This document shows, piece after piece, positions 14,869 through 23,479 of a DNA stretch of 36,716 nt. This stretch comes from Oscillospiraceae bacterium (GTDB lineage: Bacteria > Bacillota > Clostridia > Oscillospirales > Acutalibacteraceae). The position numbers and the translations under genes are program-made. How positions within the stretch are numbered: position 1 is the stretch's first letter; each line of letters begins with the position of its first letter. The DNA is taken from positions 1 through 36,716 of the forward strand of contig JAQXLO010000010.1 in assembly GCA_029012165.1 (NCBI GenBank), given 5' to 3'. The notes under the pieces were generated by a model. The model did not search any database and was not told the origin of the DNA. It saw only the letters and a list, made by a program, of their open reading frames with translations.

Positions 14869-16143
14869 TTACCCCTCCCGTTTTTCCGAATCCGTAATCC
14901 GCAGCACTTCCTGCGCCGCCAGAGAAATACCCACCTTCGCCGAGTGGAAATTCAGTCCTCCCTGCATCCACACCGCAAACGGCTCCCGCAGGGGTGCATC
15001 GGCAGAAAGCTCAATAGAGGAACCCAAAATAAACGCACCCGCCGCCATAATGACCTTGCTGTCGTAACCGGGCATATCCCACGGTTCGGGCGTTGCCGCA
15101 GAATCCACGGGAGAGCCGCTTTGCAGTCCCTTACAGAATGCGATCAATTTTTCGCTCGATTGCAGCTTGAGTGCCTGAATAATGTCGTATCTCGGTTCCC
15201 ATGATGCGGGCGTTGCCTCAAAGCCCATCTCCTCGAACAGCGCCGCCGCAAAGACCGCCGTCTTGAGCGCTTCGCCGGTCACATGGGGCGCATGGAACAG
15301 CCCCATGAACAAATTGCGGTTCATCCCGAGGGAAGCGCCAACCTCCGCACCCAGTCCGGGCGTAGTCATGCGATAAGCGCACAGCTCCACCAAATCCCTG
15401 CGTCCGGCAATATAGCCGCCGTTCTTCGCCAGTCCCCCGCCGGGGTTTTTGATCAGCGACCCGGCAATAATATCCGCACCCACGGAAAGCGGCTCGGTGC
15501 GCTGGACAAATTCGCCGTAGCAGTTGTCCACCATGACGACGGCGTCGCTGTTTTCCCGGGTGATCTTTACAATCTCGCCTATTTCCTCGACCGACAGGCT
15601 GGGGCGCAAAGAATAGCCCCGGGAGCGCTGGATATACACAAGGCGCACCTTCTGCGCACGCAATGCTTTGCGGATGCCGTCCAAGTCGGGCTTGCCGTCC
15701 CGCAGGGGGACTTCCCTGTACTGTACGCCGAAGTCGATGAGTGACCCTCTGCCGGGTTCGCAATGGATGCCGATGCTCGGCTGGATGGTGTCGTACGGCT
15801 CGCCCGTGACAGACAGCATCACATCTCCCGGACGCAGAAGTCCGAACAGTGCAACGGTCAGGGTATGCGTGCCGCAGGCAAAGCTGTGGCGCACCAGTGC
15901 GCTCTCGGCGCCCATGCTTTGGGCAAAGACGGCGTCCATGGTCTCCCGTCCGCTGTCGCCGTAGCCGTAGCCGGTACTCTCCGCAAAATGTCCCTCCCGC
16001 ACACCGTTGTCGATAAACGCCCGAAGCACCTTTTGCTGGTTATATTCCGTCGTCGCCTCAATGGCAGCGAAGTACGGCGAAGCCTTTTCCATCGCCCGTG
16101 CGCTCAGGGCAGAAAGACGTTCGTCGAAGGTGAAAAATGGCAT
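14869..16143 (-). CDS. Methionine gamma-lyase-like PLP protein (aluminium-resistance family)
   Basis: A 424-residue fold-type I PLP enzyme of the family annotated as methionine gamma-lyase or aluminium-resistance protein (YnbB-like). Blocks seen are GYGYGDSGRETMD (58-70), SFACGTHTLTVALFGLLRPGD (87-107), DNCYGEF (206-212) and the probable PLP lysine in GSLIKNPGGG (Lys232). The reaction of this subgroup is poorly established. I start it at the ATG at 16143, where the family's N-terminal homology begins and a GGAG lies ten bases upstream. Longer in-frame starts would extend over most of the upstream GNAT gene with no homology. The first 40 bases overlap the GNAT 3' end, consistent with coupled translation in this operon. 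Confidence 0.85.
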   Translation of the reverse strand: MPFFTFDERLSALSARAMEKASPYFAAIEATTEYNQQKVLRAFIDNGVREGHFAESTGYGYGDSGRETMDAVFAQSMGAESALVRHSFACGTHTLTVALFGLLRPGDVMLSVTGEPYDTIQPSIGIHCEPGRGSLIDFGVQYREVPLRDGKPDLDGIRKALRAQKVRLVYIQRSRGYSLRPSLSVEEIGEIVKITRENSDAVVMVDNCYGEFVQRTEPLSVGADIIAGSLIKNPGGGLAKNGGYIAGRRDLVELCAYRMTTPGLGAEVGASLGMNRNLFMGLFHAPHVTGEALKTAVFAAALFEEMGFEATPASWEPRYDIIQALKLQSSEKLIAFCKGLQSGSPVDSAATPEPWDMPGYDSKVIMAAGAFILGSSIELSADAPLREPFAVWMQGGLNFHSAKVGISLAAQEVLRITDSEKREG

Positions 16144-16865
16144 AGTGCAAATTCTCCGTTCCGGGTAAAACCCAATGATTCGTAAAAGCTGACCCGATGC
16201 GCACGGCACAAAATCTCCGCCCGTTTGCCGCACTGCGCCAGCCGCAGTACCAGATCGCCGCCCAGTCCCTGCCCTCGGCACGTATCCCTCGTCCCCACCG
16301 CACCGAGATAGACGGCGGTATCGGTGAGAAATAAGGCGGAAGCCGTGGACACAGCACGGTCGTTTTGGCGCACACAAAGGACGTTCGCCGTCCCCCTGCG
16401 CACCCGCAGGGCAAAATCACCGAGCCAAGCGTCATATTCGCCGGGGGTGAAGCCGCACGCTTTCAGCAGATCATACACCTCCCGGTAGCGGAAGGCGTCC
16501 TGATCGGGCGTGATACAGTCCGCCTGCGGTATGCGCTCCGTGTGTACATAGCGCATAATATGCCCGATGCAGTCCGGCGCAAAACCGAGGGATTCGGCGC
16601 TCTGTTTGTCGCAAAGCAGGGTTTGCAGTCCGAGAAAGTGCACAAACTCCCGCAGTTCGTCAAAGTCCGCATCGGAAGTACAGCAGAGTGTGCCGTCCGA
16701 AAACGCATCGGACAGCACGGCGGTGACGGCATCGCCCGCCTGCTGCACATAGACCGACACGCCGTCCCTGTCCAAGCCGTATGTGGCAAGGGTTGCGGCA
16801 ATGCGTGTGCCGAAAATATCCCGCCTGCAAAACGCTTCTGCACCTGCCTGTGTGCGGCGGATCAT
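16104..16865 (-). CDS. GNAT-family N-acetyltransferase
   Basis: A 253-residue protein with a GNAT domain in its C-terminal half. The acetyl-CoA loop is seen in YLGAVGTRDTCRGQGLGGDLVLRLA (about 191-215), including the RGQGLG core, and the final strand-helix in FYESLGFTRNGEF (about 232-244). The N-terminal half is unassigned and may fix the substrate. No target can be named. It overlaps the upstream M42 gene by four bases and the downstream PLP gene by 40 bases within the long minus-strand operon. Confidence 0.8.
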   Translation of the reverse strand: MIRRTQAGAEAFCRRDIFGTRIAATLATYGLDRDGVSVYVQQAGDAVTAVLSDAFSDGTLCCTSDADFDELREFVHFLGLQTLLCDKQSAESLGFAPDCIGHIMRYVHTERIPQADCITPDQDAFRYREVYDLLKACGFTPGEYDAWLGDFALRVRRGTANVLCVRQNDRAVSTASALFLTDTAVYLGAVGTRDTCRGQGLGGDLVLRLAQCGKRAEILCRAHRVSFYESLGFTRNGEFALCHFSPSTNVFLP

Positions 16866-17878
16866 TTCGCCAGCTCCTCGGCCAAAGCCGCCGCCAGATT
16901 GCGGGAGGCGATATAGTCCCGCTCGCAGATGACACAGGACGGAGAGTGCAGATAGCGGCAGGGCAGAGAAATCGCCTGCACCGCCACGCCGCCCCGTGTT
17001 TTAAAGATATGTCCCGCATCGTTGCCGCCTGCTACCACAGTTTTCGGCTGGGCAGGGATGCCCTTTTCGGCGGCAATGGCAAAGGTTTTTTCGTACATTT
17101 TCGGCAGGTACACGGTGCGCTTATCCATTTGCGACACCACCGCACCCTTGCCGAGCAGACAAACCTTCTTTTCCCCGCTCACGCCGTCCACATCCGAGGC
17201 CGTTGTCGCCTCCAGCACGATGGCATATTCCGGGTCTATGCGGTACGCTGCCGCCCCTGCGCCGCCCGTGCCGGTCTCCTCCTGTACGGTAAAGGCGAAC
17301 CACAGGTCATATTCCGTTTCCCTGTGCAGAAGTTCCAGCAGGATCGCACAGCCTGCACGGTCGTCCAGCGCACGACCCTTCAGATAACCGTCCCCAAAGG
17401 GCACCACGGCGGAATCAAAATAGGCGCAGTCCCCGAGGGAAACATATTCCTCCGCCTGCGCCCTGTTTTCGGCGCCGATGTCGATCACCATTTCCTCCTG
17501 CTTGGGGTACTGCTTTTCCTCGTCGCCGTGCAAAAGGTGCACGGGCTTCATGCCCAAAACGCCGCTCACAAGCTGTTTGCCCACACGCACAGCCTTGCCG
17601 CACAGCGCCGACACGCTGATGCCGCCCACATTGCCGAATTTCAGGAAGCCCTCCTCGGTGATGTGGGTGATCATCATGCCCACTTCGTCCATGTGCGCAC
17701 AGAGCATCACCCGGTGTGCCGCCCTCTTTTTGCCCTTTTTGAACACGATGAGGTTGCCGATGGCGTCCACGGAATACTCAACATTTTCAGGGAGTTCGGA
17801 AATAATATAGTCACGCACGGCATCCTCCCGCCCGGAGGTACCGTACAGGGAGCAAAGCGCAGTCAATCGTTCGATCAT
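16862..17878 (-). CDS. M42-family metallo-aminopeptidase (paralogue 1)
   Basis: A 338-residue dinuclear metallopeptidase of family M42, which forms large dodecameric (TET) aminopeptidases or glucanase-like variants in the cytoplasm. Metal and catalytic blocks are CAHMDEVGMMITHI (HxD, about 60-73), ALDDRAGCAILLELL (the bridging Asp) and TVQEETGTGGAGAAAY (the Glu pair), with a C-terminal PCRYLHSP segment holding the last His. Its ATG overlaps the stop of the second M42 gene by four bases, so the two paralogues are translated together. Substrate (peptides in general) is inferred from the family. Confidence 0.87.
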   Translation of the reverse strand: MIERLTALCSLYGTSGREDAVRDYIISELPENVEYSVDAIGNLIVFKKGKKRAAHRVMLCAHMDEVGMMITHITEEGFLKFGNVGGISVSALCGKAVRVGKQLVSGVLGMKPVHLLHGDEEKQYPKQEEMVIDIGAENRAQAEEYVSLGDCAYFDSAVVPFGDGYLKGRALDDRAGCAILLELLHRETEYDLWFAFTVQEETGTGGAGAAAYRIDPEYAIVLEATTASDVDGVSGEKKVCLLGKGAVVSQMDKRTVYLPKMYEKTFAIAAEKGIPAQPKTVVAGGNDAGHIFKTRGGVAVQAISLPCRYLHSPSCVICERDYIASRNLAAALAEELAK

Positions 17879-18888
17879 ACGGTTTCGCCCTCCTTTTCCA
17901 CATACAGTGCCAAAAGCTGTGCAGTACTTTCAATATCCCGCAGGTCGCAGACCTCCACGCAGGTATGCATATTGCGAATCGGGATAGACAGCAGACCGTT
18001 TCGGCGTCCGCACTTGGAAAAGCCGTAGTCCTCGGCGTTGGTGCCTGTTTTGCCGGGCATGACCTCCACGGTATAGGGAATGCCCGCATCTTTCGCCAGA
18101 GATTGCAGACGGTCGCTGACACAAAAGCTCAGCGCAGAGGAAACGCCGACCAGCGTCCCCTTGCCCATGGGCTTTCCCTGCACATTGTCCACGCCCGGCT
18201 GGGTCGCAAAGCTGACATCCACACAGATCGCCGTGGCATCGTCACTTTGGAAAGCGGCGCCGATGGCACCGCCGCCGGTCACTTCCTCCTGCACGGAAAA
18301 AACGACCGTCAGCTTTTTGCGGATATTCTTCTCTTTCAAAATGTCCAGCGCACGCAGAATCGCCGCCATGCCTGCACGGTCGTCGATGGCGGCGCCGCAG
18401 ACACGGCTGCCGAGCATTTTGCGCATCCCGCCCAAAAGCAGGACACGGTCCCCGGGCGCAATGCATTGTTTTGCTTGCTCCCCGGTCATGCCCACATCCA
18501 CGGCGATGTCTCCCCAGTCCGGGACGGTACTCTCCCCCTTCAGAAGATGGGGCGGCACGGAAACCACCACGCCATACACTTCCCTTTTGCCGAGGATCTT
18601 CACCTCTTGACACGCCATGGTGCGTAAATCGGCGCCGCCGCACTTGCCGACCTTGACGAAGCCCTCGTCCGTCACATGGGTGACCATCAGCCCGATACGG
18701 TCGAGGTGCGCATCCAAAAGGATGCCGTCCCCCTCGCCCTGCATCTCCCCGATCACACTGCCGAGGGCATCCCGGCGCACGGGCATATAGGCAGACAGCA
18801 GTTTTTCTGCCGTCTTTGCTGCATCGTCCTCCGCACCGCAGATGCCCGGCACGGAAAGCAGCTCTGTCAGTAACTGTTCTGTATTCAT
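17875..18888 (-). CDS. M42-family metallo-aminopeptidase (paralogue 2)
   Basis: A 337-residue M42 peptidase next to paralogue 1. It keeps the metal and catalytic blocks: LLDAHLDRIGLMVTHV (HxD), AAIDDRAGMAAILRAL, VQEEVTGGGAIGAAF and, near the end, IPIRNMHTCVEV with the last His. The surrounding sequence differs clearly from paralogue 1, so this is an old duplication. It overlaps the U32 gene upstream and paralogue 1 downstream by four bases each. Equal translation could allow mixed oligomers, which is inference; archaeal TET peptidases are known to do this. Confidence 0.87.
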   Translation of the reverse strand: MNTEQLLTELLSVPGICGAEDDAAKTAEKLLSAYMPVRRDALGSVIGEMQGEGDGILLDAHLDRIGLMVTHVTDEGFVKVGKCGGADLRTMACQEVKILGKREVYGVVVSVPPHLLKGESTVPDWGDIAVDVGMTGEQAKQCIAPGDRVLLLGGMRKMLGSRVCGAAIDDRAGMAAILRALDILKEKNIRKKLTVVFSVQEEVTGGGAIGAAFQSDDATAICVDVSFATQPGVDNVQGKPMGKGTLVGVSSALSFCVSDRLQSLAKDAGIPYTVEVMPGKTGTNAEDYGFSKCGRRNGLLSIPIRNMHTCVEVCDLRDIESTAQLLALYVEKEGETV

Positions 18889-20144
18889 TGCGGTTTCTCC
18901 TTGTTGATCTCCCCGGTAGCCTTGCGCAGAAGCGCACCCTCCTGCACCGGGAAAGGAACCTTAAATTTGAAGTGCATCATGGGATGCGGCACCGATTCGA
19001 GCATTTCCCCCTCCTCGGTTTGCAATTCCTGCACCTTGACCGTCATGGGAGGCTTGCCCTTTTCCAGAATCTCCACTTCATCGCCGTTCCAGAATTTGTT
19101 GCGCTGTTCACAGTGGAGATATTCGCCATCGCAGGACAGCGCCAGCGCACAGGTCTCGTAGTAGCGGCGGTAGACGCCGTCATAAAAAATCTCGGCATTC
19201 TCCCGGGGAGAGCCGAAGAAAAAGCCTGTGCAGTACTCACGGTGACTGACTTTATACACCTCGTCCAATATCCACTGCTCGGGGACATAATCGGGCGAGG
19301 GATTTTGCAAATAGCCGTCGATGGCACAGCGGTAGGCGTTGACCACCACGGAAACGTAGTACGGCGATTTGGCACGTCCCTCGATTTTGAACGAGGTGAT
19401 CCCCGCTTCCACAAGCTCCGGGATGTGGCGGATCATGCACATATCCCGGGCATTGAGGATATATGTACCGTCCCCGTCCTCCCCGATAGGGTAAAATTCG
19501 CCGGGGCGCTTTTCCTCCTGCAAATGGTATGTCCAGCGGCACGGCTGTGCGCAGTCACCCCGGTTGGAGTCCCGCCCCGTCAGATAATTGGACAGCAGAC
19601 ATCTGCCGGAAAAGGACACGCACATGGCGCCGTGGACAAAGCACTCGATCTCCATATCCTCGGGAATATGCGCCCGCATTTCCCGCAGCTCCCGCAAAGA
19701 CAATTCCCTTGCCGGGATGACCCGTTTCGCCCCCAATTCATAAAAGGCGTTGGCGGTTTCGTAGTTGGTGATCCCCGCCTGGGTGGAGATGTGTATCTCC
19801 ATGTTGGGCGTGACACGGCGAATCAGGCGCAGCGTGCCGAAATCGGTGGCAATGAATGCATCGACCCCGCAAGCCTCTGCCTTCGGCAAAAACGCTTCCA
19901 TATCCGACAGCTCATCGTTTCTCGGCAGGGTGTTGCAGGTCAGGTACACCCGCACACCATGGGCATGGGCATAAGTCACGGCGTCCTGCAGCGCATCCAA
20001 GGTAAAGTTGCTCGGCGCAGTACGCATACCAAACTGCGTACCTGCAAGATACACCGCATCCGCACCGAACTGCACCGCCGAACGCAGTGCGTCCATATCG
20101 CCTGCCGGCGCCAAAAGCTCCGGAGTTTTTCTGAGTATTGCCAT
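18885..20144 (-). CDS. Peptidase U32-family protein (probable tRNA/rRNA hydroxylation factor)
   Basis: A 419-residue U32 protein. It opens with PELLAPAGDMDALRSAVQFGADAVYL (8-33). The family signature ECFVHGAMCVSFSGRCLLS lies at 167-185, followed by RGDCAQPCRW, giving four conserved cysteines (175, 182, 198, 202) that may hold an Fe-S cluster. Although called peptidases, U32 members such as RlhA and TrhP/YrrN-YrrO hydroxylate cytidine in 23S rRNA or uridine in tRNA using prephenate. Its length matches the TrhP2/YrrO branch. It lies 15 bases after mltG and overlaps the M42 gene by four. In B. subtilis yrrN-yrrO lie near yrrL, the mltG homologue, so this order fits the known context. Confidence 0.87.
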   Translation of the reverse strand: MAILRKTPELLAPAGDMDALRSAVQFGADAVYLAGTQFGMRTAPSNFTLDALQDAVTYAHAHGVRVYLTCNTLPRNDELSDMEAFLPKAEACGVDAFIATDFGTLRLIRRVTPNMEIHISTQAGITNYETANAFYELGAKRVIPARELSLRELREMRAHIPEDMEIECFVHGAMCVSFSGRCLLSNYLTGRDSNRGDCAQPCRWTYHLQEEKRPGEFYPIGEDGDGTYILNARDMCMIRHIPELVEAGITSFKIEGRAKSPYYVSVVVNAYRCAIDGYLQNPSPDYVPEQWILDEVYKVSHREYCTGFFFGSPRENAEIFYDGVYRRYYETCALALSCDGEYLHCEQRNKFWNGDEVEILEKGKPPMTVKVQELQTEEGEMLESVPHPMMHFKFKVPFPVQEGALLRKATGEINKEKPQ

Positions 20145-20159
20145 GGTTTCACTTCCTGT

Positions 20160-21539
20160 TTAGCCTGCATTGCGCAGGGCGATCTCCGTTTTATAGCGGT
20201 TATGCTCGGCGTTGGTACGGGCAAGGTAAATGTTGCCCTGCTTGTCGTGCTGGAAATAGTAGTAATCCGTTTCGTCCGGGTACAGCGCCGCTCGAATCGC
20301 CGCTTCGCCGGGATTGCAGATGGGACCTGCGGGCAGCTTGGGACAGGCGTAGGTATTGTACGCCTGACGGTATTTTGCGCCCAGCGATTCGCCCACCACG
20401 GGCGTGACGTAGTTGTCGATGTAGTTGTAGGTCGAGTCGCAGTCCAGCGTCGGGAAGCCTGTGGGATTGTTTAAACGGTTGTGCAGAACGGAAGAAACCT
20501 GCGTCATCTGTTCCTCGTTGGCCGCCTCACGCTGGATGATGGAGGCGATGCGGATGATCTCGTCCACGGAGTAGCCCAGTTCGTCGGCACGCTGTTGGTA
20601 CTCATCCGTCCAGATCTCGCCGAAGCGGTCAAGGAAACGCTTGAGCACGCTGCTGGCGTTGTTGTCCACAAAGAACTCGTAGGTATCCGGGAACAGGTAC
20701 CCCTCTAACAAAAGGTACCGTGCGTCGGTATTGGCAGATTTGGCACTCGACAAAAACGGTTCGTTGAAGTTGGAATTCTGAATGGTCTTGTAGAGGTAAT
20801 CCGCTTCGCAGACCCCGTACTTTTCCAGCTTGTCAAAGATTTGCTTGGCCGACCAGCCCTCGGGGAAATACAGCGTGACCGTTTCGGTCAGCTGCTGGTT
20901 CTCCTTGACACGGTTGAGCATCCCCTCCAGACCCATGCTCGCCTTGAGCGTCACGATGCCCGACACATACACCGGTTCCTTTTTGGCGGAGCGGATCTTG
21001 TTCTCCACCTTATAAAACAGCTTGCAGATCAACGGACGCTTCACCAGACCCTCCTTGGCCAAAACGTGGATCACGTCCTCCGTGGTGGCGTCGTCCGGTA
21101 TCTCCACTGCCACAGGTTCGGAGCTGCGGTTGATGGCAAGGATGTCATTGACGGCAGAGATTCCGATGCCCGACAGCAAAGCCGTGCACAAAAACACCGA
21201 GATCAGCACCTTGGCCGTCGCCGTGAGATAGCTGACTTTTTTCTTCTTTTTCTTCTTTTTGGTGCCGGTGGGTTTCGTTGTCTGCCTCGTCTGCACCGGT
21301 TGAGGGCGGCGAGGCTCCACGGGACGGGGCGTCTGCACCGGCTCCTGCACCGCTGATTTTCTTGAATGGTTGGAAAAGTAAACCTCTCCCTTGTACACCG
21401 GCTGGTTCTGCGCATAGGGCATATCGCCGAAGCCGCCCACATCATCGTCGATGTGAACGTGGAAATTGCGCACCTTTTCACTGCGGTCACTGTATGTGCC
21501 GCTGTCTTCACTGCGCAGATTGCGCTCATGCTCATCCAT
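20160..21539 (-). CDS. mltG: Endolytic transglycosylase MltG
   Basis: A 459-residue single-pass membrane enzyme that cuts nascent peptidoglycan glycan strands. It has a long cytoplasmic N-terminal part (1-103) rich in Pro/Gln/Arg and ending in eight lysines (94-101), then one transmembrane segment (about 104-131) and an outside YceG domain. The catalytic Glu279 sits in LLLEGYLFPDTYEF. IIRIASIIQREAA (328-340) and CPKLPAGPICNPGEAAI complete the signature. I start it at the ATG at 21539, eight bases after AAGGAGG. The start overlaps the 5-formyl-THF cyclo-ligase stop by eight bases, and U32 follows 15 bases later. Confidence 0.93.
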   Translation of the reverse strand: MDEHERNLRSEDSGTYSDRSEKVRNFHVHIDDDVGGFGDMPYAQNQPVYKGEVYFSNHSRKSAVQEPVQTPRPVEPRRPQPVQTRQTTKPTGTKKKKKKKKVSYLTATAKVLISVFLCTALLSGIGISAVNDILAINRSSEPVAVEIPDDATTEDVIHVLAKEGLVKRPLICKLFYKVENKIRSAKKEPVYVSGIVTLKASMGLEGMLNRVKENQQLTETVTLYFPEGWSAKQIFDKLEKYGVCEADYLYKTIQNSNFNEPFLSSAKSANTDARYLLLEGYLFPDTYEFFVDNNASSVLKRFLDRFGEIWTDEYQQRADELGYSVDEIIRIASIIQREAANEEQMTQVSSVLHNRLNNPTGFPTLDCDSTYNYIDNYVTPVVGESLGAKYRQAYNTYACPKLPAGPICNPGEAAIRAALYPDETDYYYFQHDKQGNIYLARTNAEHNRYKTEIALRNAG

Positions 21540-22107
21540 AGTGTAAACCTCCTTGAGAGATTGTATCAAAAGTCGAATAACCCGAAGCCGTCACGACGGA
21601 ATGCATCGGAACATCCCACGGCTCTTTGGGCAAAGCATCCGATAATGTATAGCAAAGCGCCATGGTCAACATGGGCGTCTTTTGCAAAAAGCGGTCGTAA
21701 TACCCACCGCCGAAGCCGAGCCTCGTGCCGCATTTGTCCACCGCCAGCGCCGGCACGATGCACAGATCCTGCTTTTGCGGCCATATCGCCGAGCAGTGCG
21801 AGTGCGGCTCCAAAATTCCGTAGGCGCCGGCTTCCAGCGCCGCTTCGTTGTCCACACGGTGAAAGGTCATCGTCCGATTCTCCCCGCACCGGGGCACGGC
21901 AACCGTCTTGTCCATTGCCCATGCCGCACGCAGGATGCGGCGGGTATCCACCTCCGAAGGCATGGACACATACAGGAAAACGGTCTGCGCCTCACGGAAC
22001 GCTCCGCTTTGCAGAACGTATTGTGCAATGATCGCATCCCTTTGCGCTTTATCGGTCATGGAACGGCGTTCCCGCAAAAACCGGCTGCGAAGCTCCGCCT
22101 TGGTCAT
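21532..22107 (-). CDS. 5-formyltetrahydrofolate cyclo-ligase
   Basis: A 191-residue enzyme that converts 5-formyl-THF to 5,10-methenyl-THF with ATP. The signature GTRLGFGGGYYDRFL (127-141) holds the ATP-binding glycines and the YYDRF core, and SMPSEVDTRRIL (48-59) fits the folate side. I start it at the ATG at 22107, where homology begins (MTKAELRSRF). This ATG overlaps the DJ-1 stop by four bases (ATGA); longer starts would run over most of the DJ-1 gene. The 3' end overlaps mltG by eight bases. It provides folate one-carbon units, a natural partner of thymidylate synthesis upstream in the operon. Confidence 0.92.
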   Translation of the reverse strand: MTKAELRSRFLRERRSMTDKAQRDAIIAQYVLQSGAFREAQTVFLYVSMPSEVDTRRILRAAWAMDKTVAVPRCGENRTMTFHRVDNEAALEAGAYGILEPHSHCSAIWPQKQDLCIVPALAVDKCGTRLGFGGGYYDRFLQKTPMLTMALCYTLSDALPKEPWDVPMHSVVTASGYSTFDTISQGGLHYG

Positions 22108-22640
22108 GGGCACTGGATGGCGTCGTGGATCTGTTGAGCCGTCTCTGCGCCGCAGAGTGCCTGCGTGATGCAAAAGCCGAAATCCAGCGCCACACCCGCA
22201 CCCTTGGCAGTGATAATATTGCCGTCCCGGCAAACGCTGTCCGGGGACAGCTCGGCGCCGAGAAGATCCTTTTCAAATCCGGGAAAACAGGTTGCCCGCT
22301 TGCCCGCCAGCAGTCCCATGTGTCCGAGAATGGACGGGGCGGCGCAGATGGCACAGACCAGACCGCCCTGCTCATATGTTTGACGCACCAAACGGCAGAC
22401 CGTCTCGCTCTTTTCCAAATTCAGCGTACCCGGCATTCCGCCCGGCAGGATCACCGCCTCGGGCTGTTCTGCCAGAGAATCCACCGTGACATCACAGACA
22501 ACAGGGATGCCGTGGGCGCCCATCACGGTACTGCCCGTGACGCCCACCGTCTTGACACACTGCCCTGCACGGCGCAGGATGTCCAGCGGCGCCAGCGCCT
22601 CGATCTCCTCAAAGCCTTCAGCTAAAAATAAATAGATCAT
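22104..22640 (-). CDS. DJ-1/PfpI family protein
   Basis: A 178-residue DJ-1/PfpI protein. It begins IYLFLAEGFEEIEALAPLDILRRAG, with the conserved Glu in the EGFEEIE stretch. The nucleophile elbow is CAICAAPSILG with Cys99, and a KGAGVALDFGF segment follows. Members include glyoxalase III/deglycase-type proteins and the thiazole-phosphate-annotated ThiJ group, so the exact reaction is open. It lies 11 bases after a GNAT gene and is coupled to the cyclo-ligase gene by a 4-base overlap. Confidence 0.88.
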   Translation of the reverse strand: MIYLFLAEGFEEIEALAPLDILRRAGQCVKTVGVTGSTVMGAHGIPVVCDVTVDSLAEQPEAVILPGGMPGTLNLEKSETVCRLVRQTYEQGGLVCAICAAPSILGHMGLLAGKRATCFPGFEKDLLGAELSPDSVCRDGNIITAKGAGVALDFGFCITQALCGAETAQQIHDAIQCP

Positions 22641-22651
22641 ATGTGCATCTC

Positions 22652-23479
22652 CTATTCCATGGGAAAGCTTAAAAAAGCATTTTCAAGCGGTATTGTTTGC
22701 CGTGCGCTCCACAGCATCCCGCCCTTTTGCAGTCTGCCGATGGGTGCATCCGCAGGCAAAATCAGCGTCAGCTCGTTCTCTGTGGTCAGAGACAGCAAAG
22801 CGTGGACGCCTTTGCCGAAGTTTTCCGGCGCAGAAAGCAGGAAACACTCCTCCCCCACTGCGGCAAACGCCGAAGCATCTGCGGCGGTATAGGCACCACG
22901 AAACTTTGCCTGCTCTCGCAAAGCATAGTCCAAAGACGGCTCTGACCAGAGAATGCCGTCTCTCGTCTGCTGATCCCGAAGCAGGAACGCCTTGGCCTGC
23001 GCCGGGTCGCAGGATGCCGCAGCGGCAAACGGCGCGAGCGCTTCCCGACTGCCGTGCCAGACTTTTCGGGAGAAAGCTTCTTGGAACCCGAAGCGCTCGT
23101 AGTAGCGGTAAAGTCCGTCCCCGGCGGGCAGCAGTACGATCCCGTCCGTTTTTTCCGCAAGGCACCTTTGCTGTGCGGCACGGAGCAGATCTCCCATATA
23201 ACCATGCCCACGGTACTGCGGCAGTGTGGCGGCGGCAAAAAGATAATAGACCGAGAAGATTTCCTCGGCTGCTTTCAGCTTTGCGGACAACAGAAACAGC
23301 TGGGAAACGACGGCACTGCTTTGGGTGTACACCAGCGTATGGGGCAGTGCACAGCGATTGTCCAGAAAAAAACGGATGTACGCTTCGCTGTCCCCAAACA
23401 CGGTTTGCCAAACGTGAACGATCTGCGGCAGATCGTCCCGGGTCGCCGCACGAATTTCAGTCTTTGCAAATGGCTTCAT
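22652..23479 (-). CDS. GNAT-family acetyltransferase (Eis-like N-terminal part)
   Basis: A 275-residue protein with the GNAT acetyl-CoA loop in YYLFAAATLPQYRGHGYMGDLLRAA (78-102; RGHGYM core) and LLPAGDGLYRYYERFGFQEAF as the end of the fold. The C-terminal 110 residues are extra and resemble the second domain of Eis-like GNATs. No substrate can be named. Its 5' end overlaps the DUF2156 gene by 23 bases and it precedes the DJ-1 gene by 11 bases. It is a different GNAT subtype from the one at 16104-16865. Confidence 0.8.
   Translation of the reverse strand: MKPFAKTEIRAATRDDLPQIVHVWQTVFGDSEAYIRFFLDNRCALPHTLVYTQSSAVVSQLFLLSAKLKAAEEIFSVYYLFAAATLPQYRGHGYMGDLLRAAQQRCLAEKTDGIVLLPAGDGLYRYYERFGFQEAFSRKVWHGSREALAPFAAAASCDPAQAKAFLLRDQQTRDGILWSEPSLDYALREQAKFRGAYTAADASAFAAVGEECFLLSAPENFGKGVHALLSLTTENELTLILPADAPIGRLQKGGMLWSARQTIPLENAFLSFPME

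Noticed and set aside
16144..16377. Longer N terminus for the methionine gamma-lyase-like protein
   Set aside because: The added residues are the out-of-frame reading of the GNAT gene, with no homology; family similarity and an RBS support the ATG at 16143.
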